From Treponema sp. (GTDB lineage: Bacteria > Spirochaetota > Spirochaetia > Treponematales > Breznakiellaceae): 64,000 bases of DNA. A model generated the notes under the pieces. That model was not told the DNA's origin, did no database searches, and worked only from the letters and a program-made list of their open reading frames with translations. Position numbers and translations under genes: made by a program. Of the stretch, positions 7,226-16,744 are shown in pieces. Location of the stretch: assembly GCA_031278095.1 (NCBI GenBank), contig JAITLC010000112.1, forward strand, positions 1-64,000, written 5' to 3'. How positions within the stretch are numbered: the first letter of the stretch is position 1; the number at the start of each line of letters is the position of its first letter.

Positions 7226-9655
7226 ATGGAAATTACACAAGAATTTGTCGAAGGACTTGAGATTAACGAAGTTGTCCTGATGAAAAAAATCGCAGAAGAT
7301 CTGTCAATCGGTACCGGACAGGTTTCCGCGGTCATCGGTTTATTGAACGAAGGGAGTACCGTTCCCTTTATTGCCCGCTATCGGAAGGAAAAGACGGGGA
7401 ACCTTGATGAGATGCAGATCCGGAACATCGGGCACCGGTTTTCCGGCGGGAAGAATCTCGAAGGCCGCAGGATAGAGATTGTCCGGGGGATCTTTGAACA
7501 GGGAAAACTCAGCGAAGCGCTCTACGAAAACATCATGAAGGCCGCTGCCCTGACGGAACTTGAAGACATCTACGCTCCGTATAAACGGAAGAAGAAAACC
7601 CGCAGTATGCTGGCCGTTGAAAGGGGTCTTGAACCTCTGGCGGACGCCATGGTGATTTTAGAGGAAGCGCCCCTGCGGGAAAAGGCACGGGATTTCATCG
7701 TCGAAAACAGTGAAAACCCCGGACTTTCCGTTGCCAATGTGGAAGAGGCTCTCCAGGGCGCCATGGATATTATTGCGGAACGGATGTCCCAGGATACGGA
7801 AAACCGCGCTTCCGTCAAGGCTTTCTATATCAAAGACGGCAGGATCATTGTCAAGGCTTCACAGAAGCCCGGCGCCGGGGACGAGGAAGCCAAAAAGACC
7901 AGCACCTACCAGATGTACTGGGACTATACGGAACCCCTCTCCCGGATCAGGGCCCACCGTATCCTCGCCGTCAACCGGGGCGAGAGGGAAGGCGTACTGG
8001 AGATTACCATTGATGTGGATGAGAACACCGCCGTGGAAATGCTGCAGAGGAAGTACGAGATTCACAATGATTACCACAAGACCGCAATCGAAGACGGATT
8101 AAAAAGGCTCCTCTCGCCTGCGGTTATCCGGGAGATCCGGGGAGACCAGAGTGAAACGGCTGACGATCACGGCATCTCGGTGTTCAGCCAGAATTTGAAG
8201 AGCCTCCTCATGCAGCAGCCGATCAAGGGAACCAGGGTACTGGGTATAGATCCCGGCATACGCACGGGAACCAAGTGCGCCTTTCTGGATGATACAGGCA
8301 AGTACCTGGGAAGTTGTGTAATCTATAATCACAAGGTTGAAGAAGCGAAAAAACTTATTTTGGAAGGAGTCAAGCACTACGACATACAGCTTATCGCCAT
8401 TGGAAACGGAACGGGCACCAGGGATGTACAGGAGATTGTCGCCCAAGTTATCGCGGAAAACACTCTGGAAGTTCTCTATACCGTTGTTGACGAAGACGGC
8501 GCTTCGGTGTATTCGGCCAGTGACATTGCCCGTGAAGAATTCCCCGAACTTGATTTAACCATCCGCGGGGCAATCTCCATCGGGCGGCGGCTTCAGGATC
8601 CCCTTGCCGAATTGGTGAAGATCGATCCCAAATCCATCGGGGTAGGGCTCTACCAGCATGACCTTAACCAAAAAAAACTTTCCGGCACACTGGACGAAGT
8701 TGTTTCTTCGGTGGTAAACAATGTCGGGGTCAATCTCAATACTGCCAGCGTGTCTCTGCTTAAATATGTTTCGGGGATCAACTCATCCCTTGCAAAAAAA
8801 ATTGTAAAGTACCGGGATGAGAAGGGCCGCATTGCCAGCCGGGATGAGCTTACCGGAGTTCCGGGCATGGGGCCGAAATCCTATGAACAGTGCGCCGGTT
8901 TTCTCAAAATTCCTGAAAGCCCAGATCCTCTGGATAACACCTGGGTACACCCCGAAAACTATGCGGCGGCCCGCGAGATACGCAGTACCATTACTATCAA
9001 CAGCAACCTTTCCTCCGCCTTTGTAAAGGAACTTCAGGAAAAATACGGGATTGGGGACACCACGATCAACGACATCATCGAAGAGTTGAAGAAACCCAAC
9101 CGCGATCCGCGTGAGGGGTATCCCAAGCCCCTGATGCAAAAGGGCGTAGTTACCTTTGAAGATCTTACGGAAGGAATGACGATATCCGGAAAGATCAAAA
9201 ATGTCGTTGACTTTGGCGCCTTTGTGGATCTGGGAATCAAGGAAACCGCCCTGGTACATGTCTCCGAGATGAGCGACCATTTTGTGAAGGATCCTCTGGA
9301 AATTGTAAAAGCCGGTGATGTACTGGAATTTAAAATCGTAAGTCTCGACAAGGAACGCCGCCGTATAGGGCTATCCAGAAAAACAAACGCCGGAAAGAGG
9401 AGTGAAGAGCAGAAAACTGAAAATGGAAATAGGGAAAAAAGACGGCCGGTTGTAAAGGGAAAACCGGACAATGCTTCCGGCAGAGCTCCGTTTTTGCCTC
9501 CGCATCCCAAATTCCAGAATCCTCATCCAAGGACGCAAGGCCGCCCGGAACCATCCGCCGAAAGCAGAAGCCGGGGTTCCCATCCAAATGACGACGACGG
9601 CACCATGTACAATCCCTTTGTAGAAGCCTTAAAAAAAATGAAAGAGAAACGGTAG
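7226..9655 (+). CDS. tex: Tex-family RNA-binding transcription accessory protein
   Basis: 809 residues with the Tex domain order. First is a helical N-terminal region (STVPFIARYRKEKTGNLDE). Then come a YqgF/RNase H-like domain beginning GIDPGIRTGTKCAF (about 345), helix-hairpin-helix elements (LTGVPGMGPKSYEQ, about 550) and an S1 RNA-binding domain (ISGKIKNVVDFGAFVDLGI, about 655-725). The last 90 residues are low-complexity, basic and proline-rich, an extension not needed for the fold. Tex proteins bind RNA and nucleic acid structures and act at stalled transcription or ribosomes; exact role here unknown. ATG at 7226 was preferred over an upstream TTG (7202) because GGAG precedes it. Confidence 0.93.
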   Translation: MEITQEFVEGLEINEVVLMKKIAEDLSIGTGQVSAVIGLLNEGSTVPFIARYRKEKTGNLDEMQIRNIGHRFSGGKNLEGRRIEIVRGIFEQGKLSEALYENIMKAAALTELEDIYAPYKRKKKTRSMLAVERGLEPLADAMVILEEAPLREKARDFIVENSENPGLSVANVEEALQGAMDIIAERMSQDTENRASVKAFYIKDGRIIVKASQKPGAGDEEAKKTSTYQMYWDYTEPLSRIRAHRILAVNRGEREGVLEITIDVDENTAVEMLQRKYEIHNDYHKTAIEDGLKRLLSPAVIREIRGDQSETADDHGISVFSQNLKSLLMQQPIKGTRVLGIDPGIRTGTKCAFLDDTGKYLGSCVIYNHKVEEAKKLILEGVKHYDIQLIAIGNGTGTRDVQEIVAQVIAENTLEVLYTVVDEDGASVYSASDIAREEFPELDLTIRGAISIGRRLQDPLAELVKIDPKSIGVGLYQHDLNQKKLSGTLDEVVSSVVNNVGVNLNTASVSLLKYVSGINSSLAKKIVKYRDEKGRIASRDELTGVPGMGPKSYEQCAGFLKIPESPDPLDNTWVHPENYAAAREIRSTITINSNLSSAFVKELQEKYGIGDTTINDIIEELKKPNRDPREGYPKPLMQKGVVTFEDLTEGMTISGKIKNVVDFGAFVDLGIKETALVHVSEMSDHFVKDPLEIVKAGDVLEFKIVSLDKERRRIGLSRKTNAGKRSEEQKTENGNREKRRPVVKGKPDNASGRAPFLPPHPKFQNPHPRTQGRPEPSAESRSRGSHPNDDDGTMYNPFVEALKKMKEKR

Positions 9656-9661
9656 GTATCC

Positions 9662-9826
9662 ATGTGCGGTTTGAGTAATCTGATTCATCGCGAAGGGTCC
9701 ATGCCCAAGAACCCGCTCACCGGTTCGCGGGGGAGCCCTGGGGCGGAACCAGGGGTATGGCCCCTGAGTCAAATACCTTGCGAGAACAGCATACTCTGCC
9801 GCTTGCGGCGGGATACGCTGATATGA
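9662..9826 (+). CDS. Possible 54-aa ORF coupled to rsmG
   Basis: A frame from ATG 9662 (MCGLSNLIHREGSMPKN...) ends at TGA 9824-9826, sharing bases with the rsmG start as ATGA, the same coupling used elsewhere in this operon. The Shine-Dalgarno is weak and the sequence is Pro/Gly/Arg-rich. It also covers a GC-rich hairpin (CAGGGG/CCCCTG near 9752-9768). It may simply be the rsmG leader. Confidence 0.2.
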   Translation: MCGLSNLIHREGSMPKNPLTGSRGSPGAEPGVWPLSQIPCENSILCRLRRDTLI

Positions 9827-10545
9827 GCGGTTTACTAAAGGAGGGACTGCTGCAGTTGATGCATGATGATCCTGATATAGACAAGCTGTTCGGCAGCCGC
9901 TTCAATGCAATTCGGGAACTCCTGGAGAAGTATGTTTGTGAAATAGAGCTTTTTAATGAAGCCTACGGCCTTGTGAATGTTCAAAGCCATGATGAACTCA
10001 TCGTAAAACATATTCTTGATTCTTTGGCGCCTTTGGGAATTCTGCTCCGTATACTTTCCACCGTATCCCGGGCCTCAATTGAAGCTGCGGACATCGGTTC
10101 CGGCGCCGGCCTTCCCGGTATTCCGCTTGCAATTGCAATGCCGGGAATTTTCTTTAACCTTGTCGAAAAGACGGGGCGCCGTGCGGGCTTCCTTAAAAAT
10201 TCTCTGGCCCTGCTTGCCCTTTCCAATGCCGGAATCGTTGAAAGAGAAATGGAAAAACTGGAAGCGGAACAATTCGATCTCATTATCTGCCGTGCTTTCA
10301 AACCGCTAAGTGCGGATCTCATAAAAAAATTCAACCGGCTCCTCAAGGCCGAAGGTTCCATGGCCTTTTATAAGGGAAGGCTGGAAAAAATTGCCGAAGA
10401 GATTGGGGAGTCGGGGATTGGGAATACGTACGAACTTATAAAAATCCACGTTCCCTTTCTCGACGAAGAACGGCATGTCCTTGTGCTGAAAACCCAAAAG
10501 CAAAGCTTAAAACCGGTTCGGCAACAGGCGCTGAAGGCAGAATGA
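9823..10545 (+). CDS. rsmG: 16S rRNA (guanine527-N7) methyltransferase
   Basis: 240 residues; a class I SAM-dependent methyltransferase that modifies G527 in 16S rRNA. The SAM-binding glycine loop DIGSGAGLPG is at residues 90-99, followed by the RsmG-typical EKTGRRAGFLKN segment. The N-terminal helix region (RELLEKYVCEIELFNEAYGLV) matches the family. I start at ATG 9823; an upstream in-frame ATG at 9757 would add residues read from hairpin-rich leader DNA. The stop overlaps the next ATG, so rsmG, uxaE and purH form one coupled operon of unrelated functions. Confidence 0.9.
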   Translation: MSGLLKEGLLQLMHDDPDIDKLFGSRFNAIRELLEKYVCEIELFNEAYGLVNVQSHDELIVKHILDSLAPLGILLRILSTVSRASIEAADIGSGAGLPGIPLAIAMPGIFFNLVEKTGRRAGFLKNSLALLALSNAGIVEREMEKLEAEQFDLIICRAFKPLSADLIKKFNRLLKAEGSMAFYKGRLEKIAEEIGESGIGNTYELIKIHVPFLDEERHVLVLKTQKQSLKPVRQQALKAE

Positions 10546-11972
10546 ATATGAATTTTCACGGAATGAAAGTAGCCGAAAGGTCAATCCGGAATTACGGATC
10601 GGGCAGAGTCTTTATGGTCAGGGACGGCACTGAAGATCTGATCATTGCCGATCATGTTCCGGGTTTCCGCGGACGGGATCTGGAAGAAGGCGTCATTGCC
10701 GCAGCGCTTAACCATGAAAATGCCTGTGTCCTGCGGAGGCTCTTTCCCTTTACCGCTCCGGGGCGGGTTCTGGGAAGGGAACGGAGTTTCGGTCTGGGAG
10801 ACAGGCTTGGAATTGCGACAGCCGGGCACATAAAAGTTTTTGAAAAGTACGATGCGTTTCCGGTCTTTGCCCAGCAGTCGATACGGGAATTGAATCTTAC
10901 AGGCCGCACTTACGAAGAGGTTCTTGACGCGGCAAGCTTTGCCGTTTTTAAGGCGGGCTTTACCAAAACCTGGGGCGCGGACGGGGATCACCTGAAGACT
11001 CCGGAGAATATTGAATACGCCCTTTCCCTTGGTTACAGCATGATAACGCTGGATTGCTCGGATTATATCAGGCCCTTTACAGAAGACACTGCCCCTCCGC
11101 TGAATGCAGCATATAGGGAAAAATATCTGGAAAAAAAATTCGACATTGATTCGGAACATGGAATTACGATTGTTTTTTCGGAAGATGATTTGAAAGGTAT
11201 AGCCGGCATTTACGGTGAAGCGATCGGCTTTGCCGTTGAAATGTACAACCGGTTCCTGAAAGACGGAAAATACGAAGCCGATTATGAAATATCGATTGAT
11301 GAAACTTCAAAACCCACAAGTCCCCGGGAACATTATTTTATTGCAAGGGAACTGAGGGACGCAAAGGTGGATTTCAAAACTCTGGCTCCCCGTTTCTGCG
11401 GGGAATTCCGGAAAGGTATTGATTACATCGGGGACTTGAATCAGTTTAAAAAAGAAATAAAGATCCATGCCGCTATTGCAAGATACTTCAATTATAAACT
11501 GAGCATACATTCAGGTTCCGACAAGTTCAGCGTCTTTCCCGCCATCGCAAAAGAAACCTGCTGTTCCTTTCACGTCAAGACGGCCGGTACCAACTGGCTT
11601 GTCGCCATGAAGCTTGTATCGCAAAAAGATCCGGCGCTTTACCGGGAGATTCACCGCTTTGCATTGAGCGTCTTTGATGAAGCGAAAAAGTATTATCATG
11701 TAACAAGCGATCTTTCAAAGATTCCCGCCCTTGATTCCCTTGAAGACTCAGGCCTCCCTGCCCTTTTTGACAATGATGCGGCAAGGCAGCTCATACACAT
11801 CACCTATGGATTGATCCTCGGTTCCAAAAACAGCAACGGGGTTTTTACGTATCGTGAGAGACTCTACAAGCTCTGGAACGAATATGCGCAAGACTACGAA
11901 ACCGCACTGGAAGAACACACCGGTAGACACCTGGATCTTCTGGGTGTAACAAAACAGCGGGGTGAAACGTGA
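10542..11972 (+). CDS. uxaE: D-tagaturonate epimerase
   Basis: A 476-residue protein I recognise as the UxaE family (first described in Thermotoga), which interconverts D-tagaturonate and D-fructuronate in galacturonate breakdown. Recognition rests on the overall pattern, including FAGFTKTWGADGDHLK-like sequence around residues 140-155, YSMITLDCSDYI, HSGSDKFSVFPAIAKET (about 323-339) and FHVKTAGTNWLVAMK. These Asp/His/Lys-rich strands fit a TIM-barrel metal enzyme. The gene overlaps rsmG (upstream) and purH (downstream) by four bases each. No other hexuronate genes are in the window, so its pathway partners must lie elsewhere. Confidence 0.8.
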   Translation: MNMNFHGMKVAERSIRNYGSGRVFMVRDGTEDLIIADHVPGFRGRDLEEGVIAAALNHENACVLRRLFPFTAPGRVLGRERSFGLGDRLGIATAGHIKVFEKYDAFPVFAQQSIRELNLTGRTYEEVLDAASFAVFKAGFTKTWGADGDHLKTPENIEYALSLGYSMITLDCSDYIRPFTEDTAPPLNAAYREKYLEKKFDIDSEHGITIVFSEDDLKGIAGIYGEAIGFAVEMYNRFLKDGKYEADYEISIDETSKPTSPREHYFIARELRDAKVDFKTLAPRFCGEFRKGIDYIGDLNQFKKEIKIHAAIARYFNYKLSIHSGSDKFSVFPAIAKETCCSFHVKTAGTNWLVAMKLVSQKDPALYREIHRFALSVFDEAKKYYHVTSDLSKIPALDSLEDSGLPALFDNDAARQLIHITYGLILGSKNSNGVFTYRERLYKLWNEYAQDYETALEEHTGRHLDLLGVTKQRGET

Positions 11973-13696
11973 AACGGCAGGCTAAGCCCAACGATTTACT
12001 CGAACATGTATCCTCAACCGGGGAACAGGGCGCCGTCGATCCGGAAGCTTCGCTGCACGGCTCCCCTCTCGAAACGAAGTTTCATGCATTGATCAGCGTA
12101 TATAACAAGGAAGGGATTGCGGATCTGGCCCGGTGTCTGTCTTCCCGTGATTGGGAGATCCTTTCCACAGGCGGAAGCGCAAGGTATCTTAAAGATCTGG
12201 GGATACTCGTAAGCGATGTTTCGGCAATTACCGGTTTCCCGGAATGCCTTGACGGCAGAGTAAAAACCCTGCACCCCGCGATTCATGCAGGCCTCCTCGC
12301 CAGACGGGACGACGATTCCCACATGAAAACACTTGAAGAACTTAAGATCGGCCCCATTGATATCCTATGCGTTAACCTCTATCCTTTTTTTGAAAAAGTA
12401 AAGGCCGATCTCAGTCAGGAAGAAACAATCGAATTTATTGATATAGGCGGCCCCGCGATGCTCCGTTCCGCCGCGAAAAATTTCCATGATGTTATCGTGC
12501 TAAGCGATCCTGAAGATTACAGGGAACTAATCGATCTGATTGAAAATAAAGCCATTGAAGAGAACAGGGTTCCTCTGGAATTCAGACAGCGCCTTGCGGC
12601 AAAAGTTTTTGATCTCACTTCGGCCTACGACGCCGCCGTTGCACGTTATCTCCTGAAGGAAGAATACCCCGGATATTGGCCTTGTTCGCTCAAGAAAAAA
12701 CAGAGTCTCCGTTACGGTGAAAACGCACATCAGTCGGCAGCTCTCTATATTGATACCGGTAAGGGTGGAGCTTTAGCGGGGATGGAACAGCTTAATGGTA
12801 AGGAACTTGGCTACAACAATATCCGGGATCTGGATCTCGCATGGAAAGCCGCCTGCGCATTCGGTTTATACCCTGAAGGTATCGCGGGGCCGGAAAAAAT
12901 ACCGCCCCTGGGACAGAACGACATACTATCACTTTTGCCGAAAGAGAAACCGCGCAAAAGAGTTTCCTGCGTTGCCGTTAAACATAACACGCCCTGCGGC
13001 ATCGCTTTGGGTGATTCTGCTTTTAAAGCCTATGAAAAGACTTTTGAATGCGATCCTGTTTCTATCTTCGGCGGCATCGTTGTGTTCAACGCTCCGCTGG
13101 ATGGAAAGACCGCGGAGAAACTCGCGGAGCTTTTTCTTGAGATCGTTGCCGCTCCGGCTTTTGAAGAAGAAGCCCTGGAGACGCTTAAAAAGAAAAAGAA
13201 CCTCCGCATCATGCGAGCCTCTGTTCCCCCGCAGGAGATCCATGAATGTATCGCCGTGGACGGCGGTCTCCTTGTTCAGGAAACGGACAGAAAACTTTTT
13301 GAAAAATGGGAAACGGTTACCGGAGCGCAGAGTGAAGCAAACGACATTGAGGACATGATCTTCGGCATGAGGGCTGTCGGTTTTGTAAAATCAAACGCCA
13401 TCATGATTGTCAATGATGAAGCCGCTGCGGGAATTGGAGGCGGACAGGTAAACCGTATCTGGCCTGCCCAGGACGCATTGCGCCGCAGCGCCGGGGTTTT
13501 AAAGGATAAGAAGGCTCGCGTCCTTGCATCCGATGCCTTCTTTCCCTTTCCCGATATAGTTGAAGCCGCTGCGGCTGCGGGCATCAAGGCAATCATACAG
13601 CCGGGCGGATCACTGAATGACAGGCTTTCAATAGAAGCATGTAATAAACACGGAATTGCCATGGTCTTTACCGGAACAAGGCATTTCAAGCATTAG
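11969..13696 (+). CDS. purH: Bifunctional AICAR transformylase/IMP cyclohydrolase
   Basis: A 575-residue PurH, catalysing the last two steps to IMP. The IMP cyclohydrolase domain starts at ALISVYNKEGI with STGGSARYL and GRVKTLHPAIHAGLL. The formyltransferase domain has the KHNTPCGIA motif, EAAAAAGIKAIIQPGGS and DRLSIEACNKHGI at the end. The only in-frame start is GTG 11969 overlapping the uxaE stop. It places about 35 extra residues, rich in charged residues, before the usual N-terminus; normal PurH begins almost at ALISV. That extension is unexplained. Confidence 0.93.
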   Translation: MKRQAKPNDLLEHVSSTGEQGAVDPEASLHGSPLETKFHALISVYNKEGIADLARCLSSRDWEILSTGGSARYLKDLGILVSDVSAITGFPECLDGRVKTLHPAIHAGLLARRDDDSHMKTLEELKIGPIDILCVNLYPFFEKVKADLSQEETIEFIDIGGPAMLRSAAKNFHDVIVLSDPEDYRELIDLIENKAIEENRVPLEFRQRLAAKVFDLTSAYDAAVARYLLKEEYPGYWPCSLKKKQSLRYGENAHQSAALYIDTGKGGALAGMEQLNGKELGYNNIRDLDLAWKAACAFGLYPEGIAGPEKIPPLGQNDILSLLPKEKPRKRVSCVAVKHNTPCGIALGDSAFKAYEKTFECDPVSIFGGIVVFNAPLDGKTAEKLAELFLEIVAAPAFEEEALETLKKKKNLRIMRASVPPQEIHECIAVDGGLLVQETDRKLFEKWETVTGAQSEANDIEDMIFGMRAVGFVKSNAIMIVNDEAAAGIGGGQVNRIWPAQDALRRSAGVLKDKKARVLASDAFFPFPDIVEAAAAAGIKAIIQPGGSLNDRLSIEACNKHGIAMVFTGTRHFKH

Positions 13697-13957
13697 TAAA
13701 CATGGTTGTAACAGCGGGTTCCATAAACAGGAACGGGGAGGAAGATATAGTAACGGCAAAGTTGAAGAAGAAAGAAAAATGCGGCTCGAAGTATCCTGTT
13801 CGCCTTTTCGGCTCCGCGGTTCATGTTTTAAACCTTTTATGTACTCGCAGTTTGAATGATGCCGGGATACTAGACCGTTTGCAGGAAACTTCGTTTCCTG
13901 TTCGATTGAATTTGTAAGGCGCGGCCTTATGAACGAACGAGAGGTTCTGGAGGAACC
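13697..13957 (+). promoter_or_regulatory. 260-bp pyr operon leader with hairpins
   Basis: This is the longest gap in the plus-strand purH-pyr run and the natural place for a pyr promoter or attenuator. It contains a strong hairpin with arms CAGGAAAC (13882-13889) and GTTTCCTG (13893-13900), a smaller one AAGGC/GCCTT (13917-13929), and GGAGG before pyrB. No T-run follows the larger hairpin, so simple intrinsic termination is not supported. A 71-codon frame at 13702-13917 exists but has no convincing ribosome-binding site. Confidence 0.4.
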
Positions 13958-14905
13958 ATGTTAAAAGGACGATCCCTGATTGAGCCGGGAAACTTCAGCC
14001 TTGAAGAGCTGGATACAATCTTCAGCCTGGCGGAAAAAATTGAAGAGGATGAAACGTATCTGCGGGAAAGCTGCCGGGGACAACTGCTGGCTACACTCTT
14101 CTTTGAACCGAGTACCAGAACCCGCCTGAGTTTTGAAGCGGCGATACTGCGGCTGGGCGGTTCCACACTGGGCTTTGCCGATCCCGGTTCAAGTTCCGCG
14201 GTGAAAGGTGAAAGCCTGGCGGATACGATCCGCATGGCGGCCTCTTATGCCGATGCCATCGTGATGCGTAACCCAAAGGAGGGGGCCGCCCTGCTTGCAT
14301 CCCGTTATTCGCCGGTGCCGGTGATCAATGCGGGAGACGGCGGACATCATCATCCTACCCAGACCTTGACGGATCTCCTCACCATCAAACGGCTGAGGGG
14401 AAAACCCGGAGCCAAAATGCTTGCCGAATCGGTAAAGGGCCTCCGCGTTGGTTTCTGCGGAGATCTTAAATTTGGCCGTACCGTTCATTCCCTATCTCAT
14501 GCACTTGCCCGTTACAACGGAGTAAAATTTTTCTTTATCTCTCCCGATGAACTGCGGGCGCCTGAATATATTACCAGGACGCTTGACAAGGAAAAAATTG
14601 AGTATAATGAAACTGGAGACTTTGACGAAGCCATACCGGAACTTGATGTGCTTTACATGACCAGGGTACAGCGGGAACGTTTCTTCAATGAAGAAGACTA
14701 TATACGCCTCAAGGACAGTTACATCCTTGACAGGGAAAAACTTGAAAAGGCAAAACAGAATCTAATAATACTGCATCCCCTGCCCCGTGTTAACGAAATT
14801 GCCGTAGATGTGGACAACGATCCCCGCGCGGCTTATTTCAAACAGGCCAAATACGGAATGTATGTCCGTATGTCGCTGCTTGCTTCAATTCTGGGTGCTG
14901 TATAA
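13958..14905 (+). CDS. pyrB: Aspartate carbamoyltransferase catalytic subunit
   Basis: 315 residues; makes carbamoyl-aspartate from carbamoyl phosphate and aspartate, the committed step of UMP synthesis. The carbamoyl-phosphate site [10 protein letters not shown] is at 51-60, [10 protein letters not shown] follows in the middle, and the aspartate-site HPLPRVNEI lies near the C-terminus. GGAGGAACC precedes the ATG. It is followed at once by pyrI, so the enzyme is probably the E. coli-type catalytic/regulatory dodecamer. First gene of the six-gene pyr cluster. Confidence 0.96.
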   Translation: MLKGRSLIEPGNFSLEELDTIFSLAEKIEEDETYLRESCRGQLLATLFFEPSTRTRLSFEAAILRLGGSTLGFADPGSSSAVKGESLADTIRMAASYADAIVMRNPKEGAALLASRYSPVPVINAGDGGHHHPTQTLTDLLTIKRLRGKPGAKMLAESVKGLRVGFCGDLKFGRTVHSLSHALARYNGVKFFFISPDELRAPEYITRTLDKEKIEYNETGDFDEAIPELDVLYMTRVQRERFFNEEDYIRLKDSYILDREKLEKAKQNLIILHPLPRVNEIAVDVDNDPRAAYFKQAKYGMYVRMSLLASILGAV

Positions 14906-14917
14906 AAGGTATATGAA

Positions 14918-15355
14918 ATGTTAAACATTGATAAAATCAGAAACGGAATCGTTATCGATCATATCCGGGCGGGTCTGGGGATCCACATCTTCAACTGGCT
15001 GGGACTGGACAAGGCGTCCTACAATGTCGCCTTTGTGATCAACGCATCTTCCAGGCACATGGGTAAAAAGGATATCATCAAGATTGATAATACCATCGAA
15101 ATCAATTTTGACATTCTTGGCTTAATCGATCCCAATATTACGGTAAATATCATTGAAAACGAACAGATAACCGAAAAGAAAAAACTCCGTCTTCCCGAGC
15201 GTGTTGAAGATGTGCTTATCTGCAAGAATCCGCGCTGCATCACCTCCACGGAAAAATACATTCCCCATATTTTCCACCTGGAAAATGCCGAACAACGCAG
15301 TTACCGCTGTGAATACTGCGATGATATTAAATCGGCACGGGACTTTAGGGAATGA
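14918..15355 (+). CDS. pyrI: Aspartate carbamoyltransferase regulatory subunit
   Basis: 145 residues; binds nucleotide effectors and zinc and controls PyrB allosterically. The zinc ligands Cys102, Cys107, Cys131 and Cys134 form the expected C-x4-C ... C-x2-C pattern. The N-terminal nucleotide domain shows NGIVIDHIRAGLGIHIFN and NASSRHMGKKDIIKI. It lies 12 bases after pyrB. Its presence means the first pathway step is feedback-controlled at protein level. Confidence 0.95.
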   Translation: MLNIDKIRNGIVIDHIRAGLGIHIFNWLGLDKASYNVAFVINASSRHMGKKDIIKIDNTIEINFDILGLIDPNITVNIIENEQITEKKKLRLPERVEDVLICKNPRCITSTEKYIPHIFHLENAEQRSYRCEYCDDIKSARDFRE

Positions 15356-15365
15356 GGATTAAAAA

Positions 15366-16742
15366 TTGAAGATGATCGTTCTGAAAAATTTCCGTGTCGT
15401 CGATAAAAACACAGACTCGTTTGGAACGGTTATTATTGAAGACGGCGTCATTAAGGAAGTGATTGCCGAGTCCGATGACGGTACGGATTATGTATCAAAT
15501 GAAAAGAAAATTGAATACTACTGCCTTGGAGCAAGGCTTGTCATTGACGGACGGAATTATATTCATCCTGAAATTCCCTACAAACAATCCCTGCTTCCGG
15601 TTTTAATGCCGGCCTTTGTGGATCTTCATGCGCATTTCCGGGATCCCGGTTTTCCCGAAAAGGAAACTCTGGAAAACGCCTGCCTTGCCGCGGCTGCCGG
15701 AGGATACGGGACGGTAGTCTGTATGGCAAATACAAAACCGGTAAATGACAGCATCGAAAAGATTGCCGTTCTTAAAAAACGTTCCGATGCTTTAGGATTT
15801 ATCGACCTTTATCCCGCAATGTCCCTCACAAAAAACATGGAAGGCCGCGGGTTGTCGGAGATAACAAAGCTGCCGCCGTATGCCGAAAACTCTTCGCCAT
15901 TACTGCCCCGGCTGCTCAGTGAAGACGGTAAAGACATTGCCGGTGATTCTCTGTTCATTATGGCAATGAGGGAAGCAAAGCGCAGCGGCCTCCCCCTCTC
16001 TTGCCACTGTGATTTCGGCGGTGAAGAAGCGGAGACCTTGAAAAGGGAAGGAAAACCCCGTTCTCTGTGGAGCCGCATCGAAGAGAACAATGCGACACGG
16101 AGGGTCATTGAACTTAATAAAGAGACGGGCTGCAAACTCCATATCGCCCATGTTTCCACAAAGGAAGCGGTTGAAATGATCCGCCGGGCAAAGAAGGAAG
16201 ACATACCCCTTAGTGCGGAGGCAAGCCCTCATCATATCGGCTGTACAGAGAAAGATGCGGAGAGGCTTGGAGACGGATCCTTCGGCAGGGTGAATCCGCC
16301 GCTCCGTAGCGAAGAAGACAGGAAGGCTCTTATCAATGCAGTTCTTGACGGAACGATTGACGCTATTGCAACCGATCATGCGCCTCATTCACAGAGTGAC
16401 AAGGAAACAGGCGCTCCCGGTTTTAGCGGCCTTGAAACTGCCTTCTCCCTCTGTTATACCGAACTGGTATTGAAAAACAATATGGATCTCAGACGGCTTT
16501 CCGTTTTGATGAGCGCGGCTCCGGCCGGGATTCTGGGATTCGGCGGGAATGATCCATGCGGCAGGGGAAGAATTGCGCCGGGACTGAAGGCAGATCTGAT
16601 TATTGCGGATCTGCAGAAAAAAACAACAGTGGATCCTGAGACCTTCAAGTCGCGGGGAAAGAACAGTCCGTTTACAGGATGGGAATTGCAGGGGCGGATC
16701 CTTGTAAACATAAACCGCGGGCGGATCGTGTATGAGGCATAA
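15366..16742 (+). CDS. pyrC: Dihydroorotase
   Basis: 458 residues, a class I (long) dihydroorotase that closes carbamoyl-aspartate to dihydroorotate. Metal-binding DLHAHFRDPG sits at 86-95 (His88, His90), later HCDFGG and HIAHVSTKEAV, and DAIATDHAPHS supplies the catalytic Asp. TTG at 15366 was chosen because GAGGA lies 7 bases before it; an ATG two codons later is 13 bases away. Compared with usual dihydroorotases there are roughly 20-30 extra residues between positions 40 and 80, just ahead of the first metal motif. Confidence 0.93.
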   Translation: MKMIVLKNFRVVDKNTDSFGTVIIEDGVIKEVIAESDDGTDYVSNEKKIEYYCLGARLVIDGRNYIHPEIPYKQSLLPVLMPAFVDLHAHFRDPGFPEKETLENACLAAAAGGYGTVVCMANTKPVNDSIEKIAVLKKRSDALGFIDLYPAMSLTKNMEGRGLSEITKLPPYAENSSPLLPRLLSEDGKDIAGDSLFIMAMREAKRSGLPLSCHCDFGGEEAETLKREGKPRSLWSRIEENNATRRVIELNKETGCKLHIAHVSTKEAVEMIRRAKKEDIPLSAEASPHHIGCTEKDAERLGDGSFGRVNPPLRSEEDRKALINAVLDGTIDAIATDHAPHSQSDKETGAPGFSGLETAFSLCYTELVLKNNMDLRRLSVLMSAAPAGILGFGGNDPCGRGRIAPGLKADLIIADLQKKTTVDPETFKSRGKNSPFTGWELQGRILVNINRGRIVYEA

Positions 16743-16744
16743 AA

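Noticed and set aside
13702-13917. 71-codon ORF in the pyrB leader
   Set aside because: No ribosome-binding site, it overlaps a strong hairpin, and the composition is unlike the neighbouring proteins.
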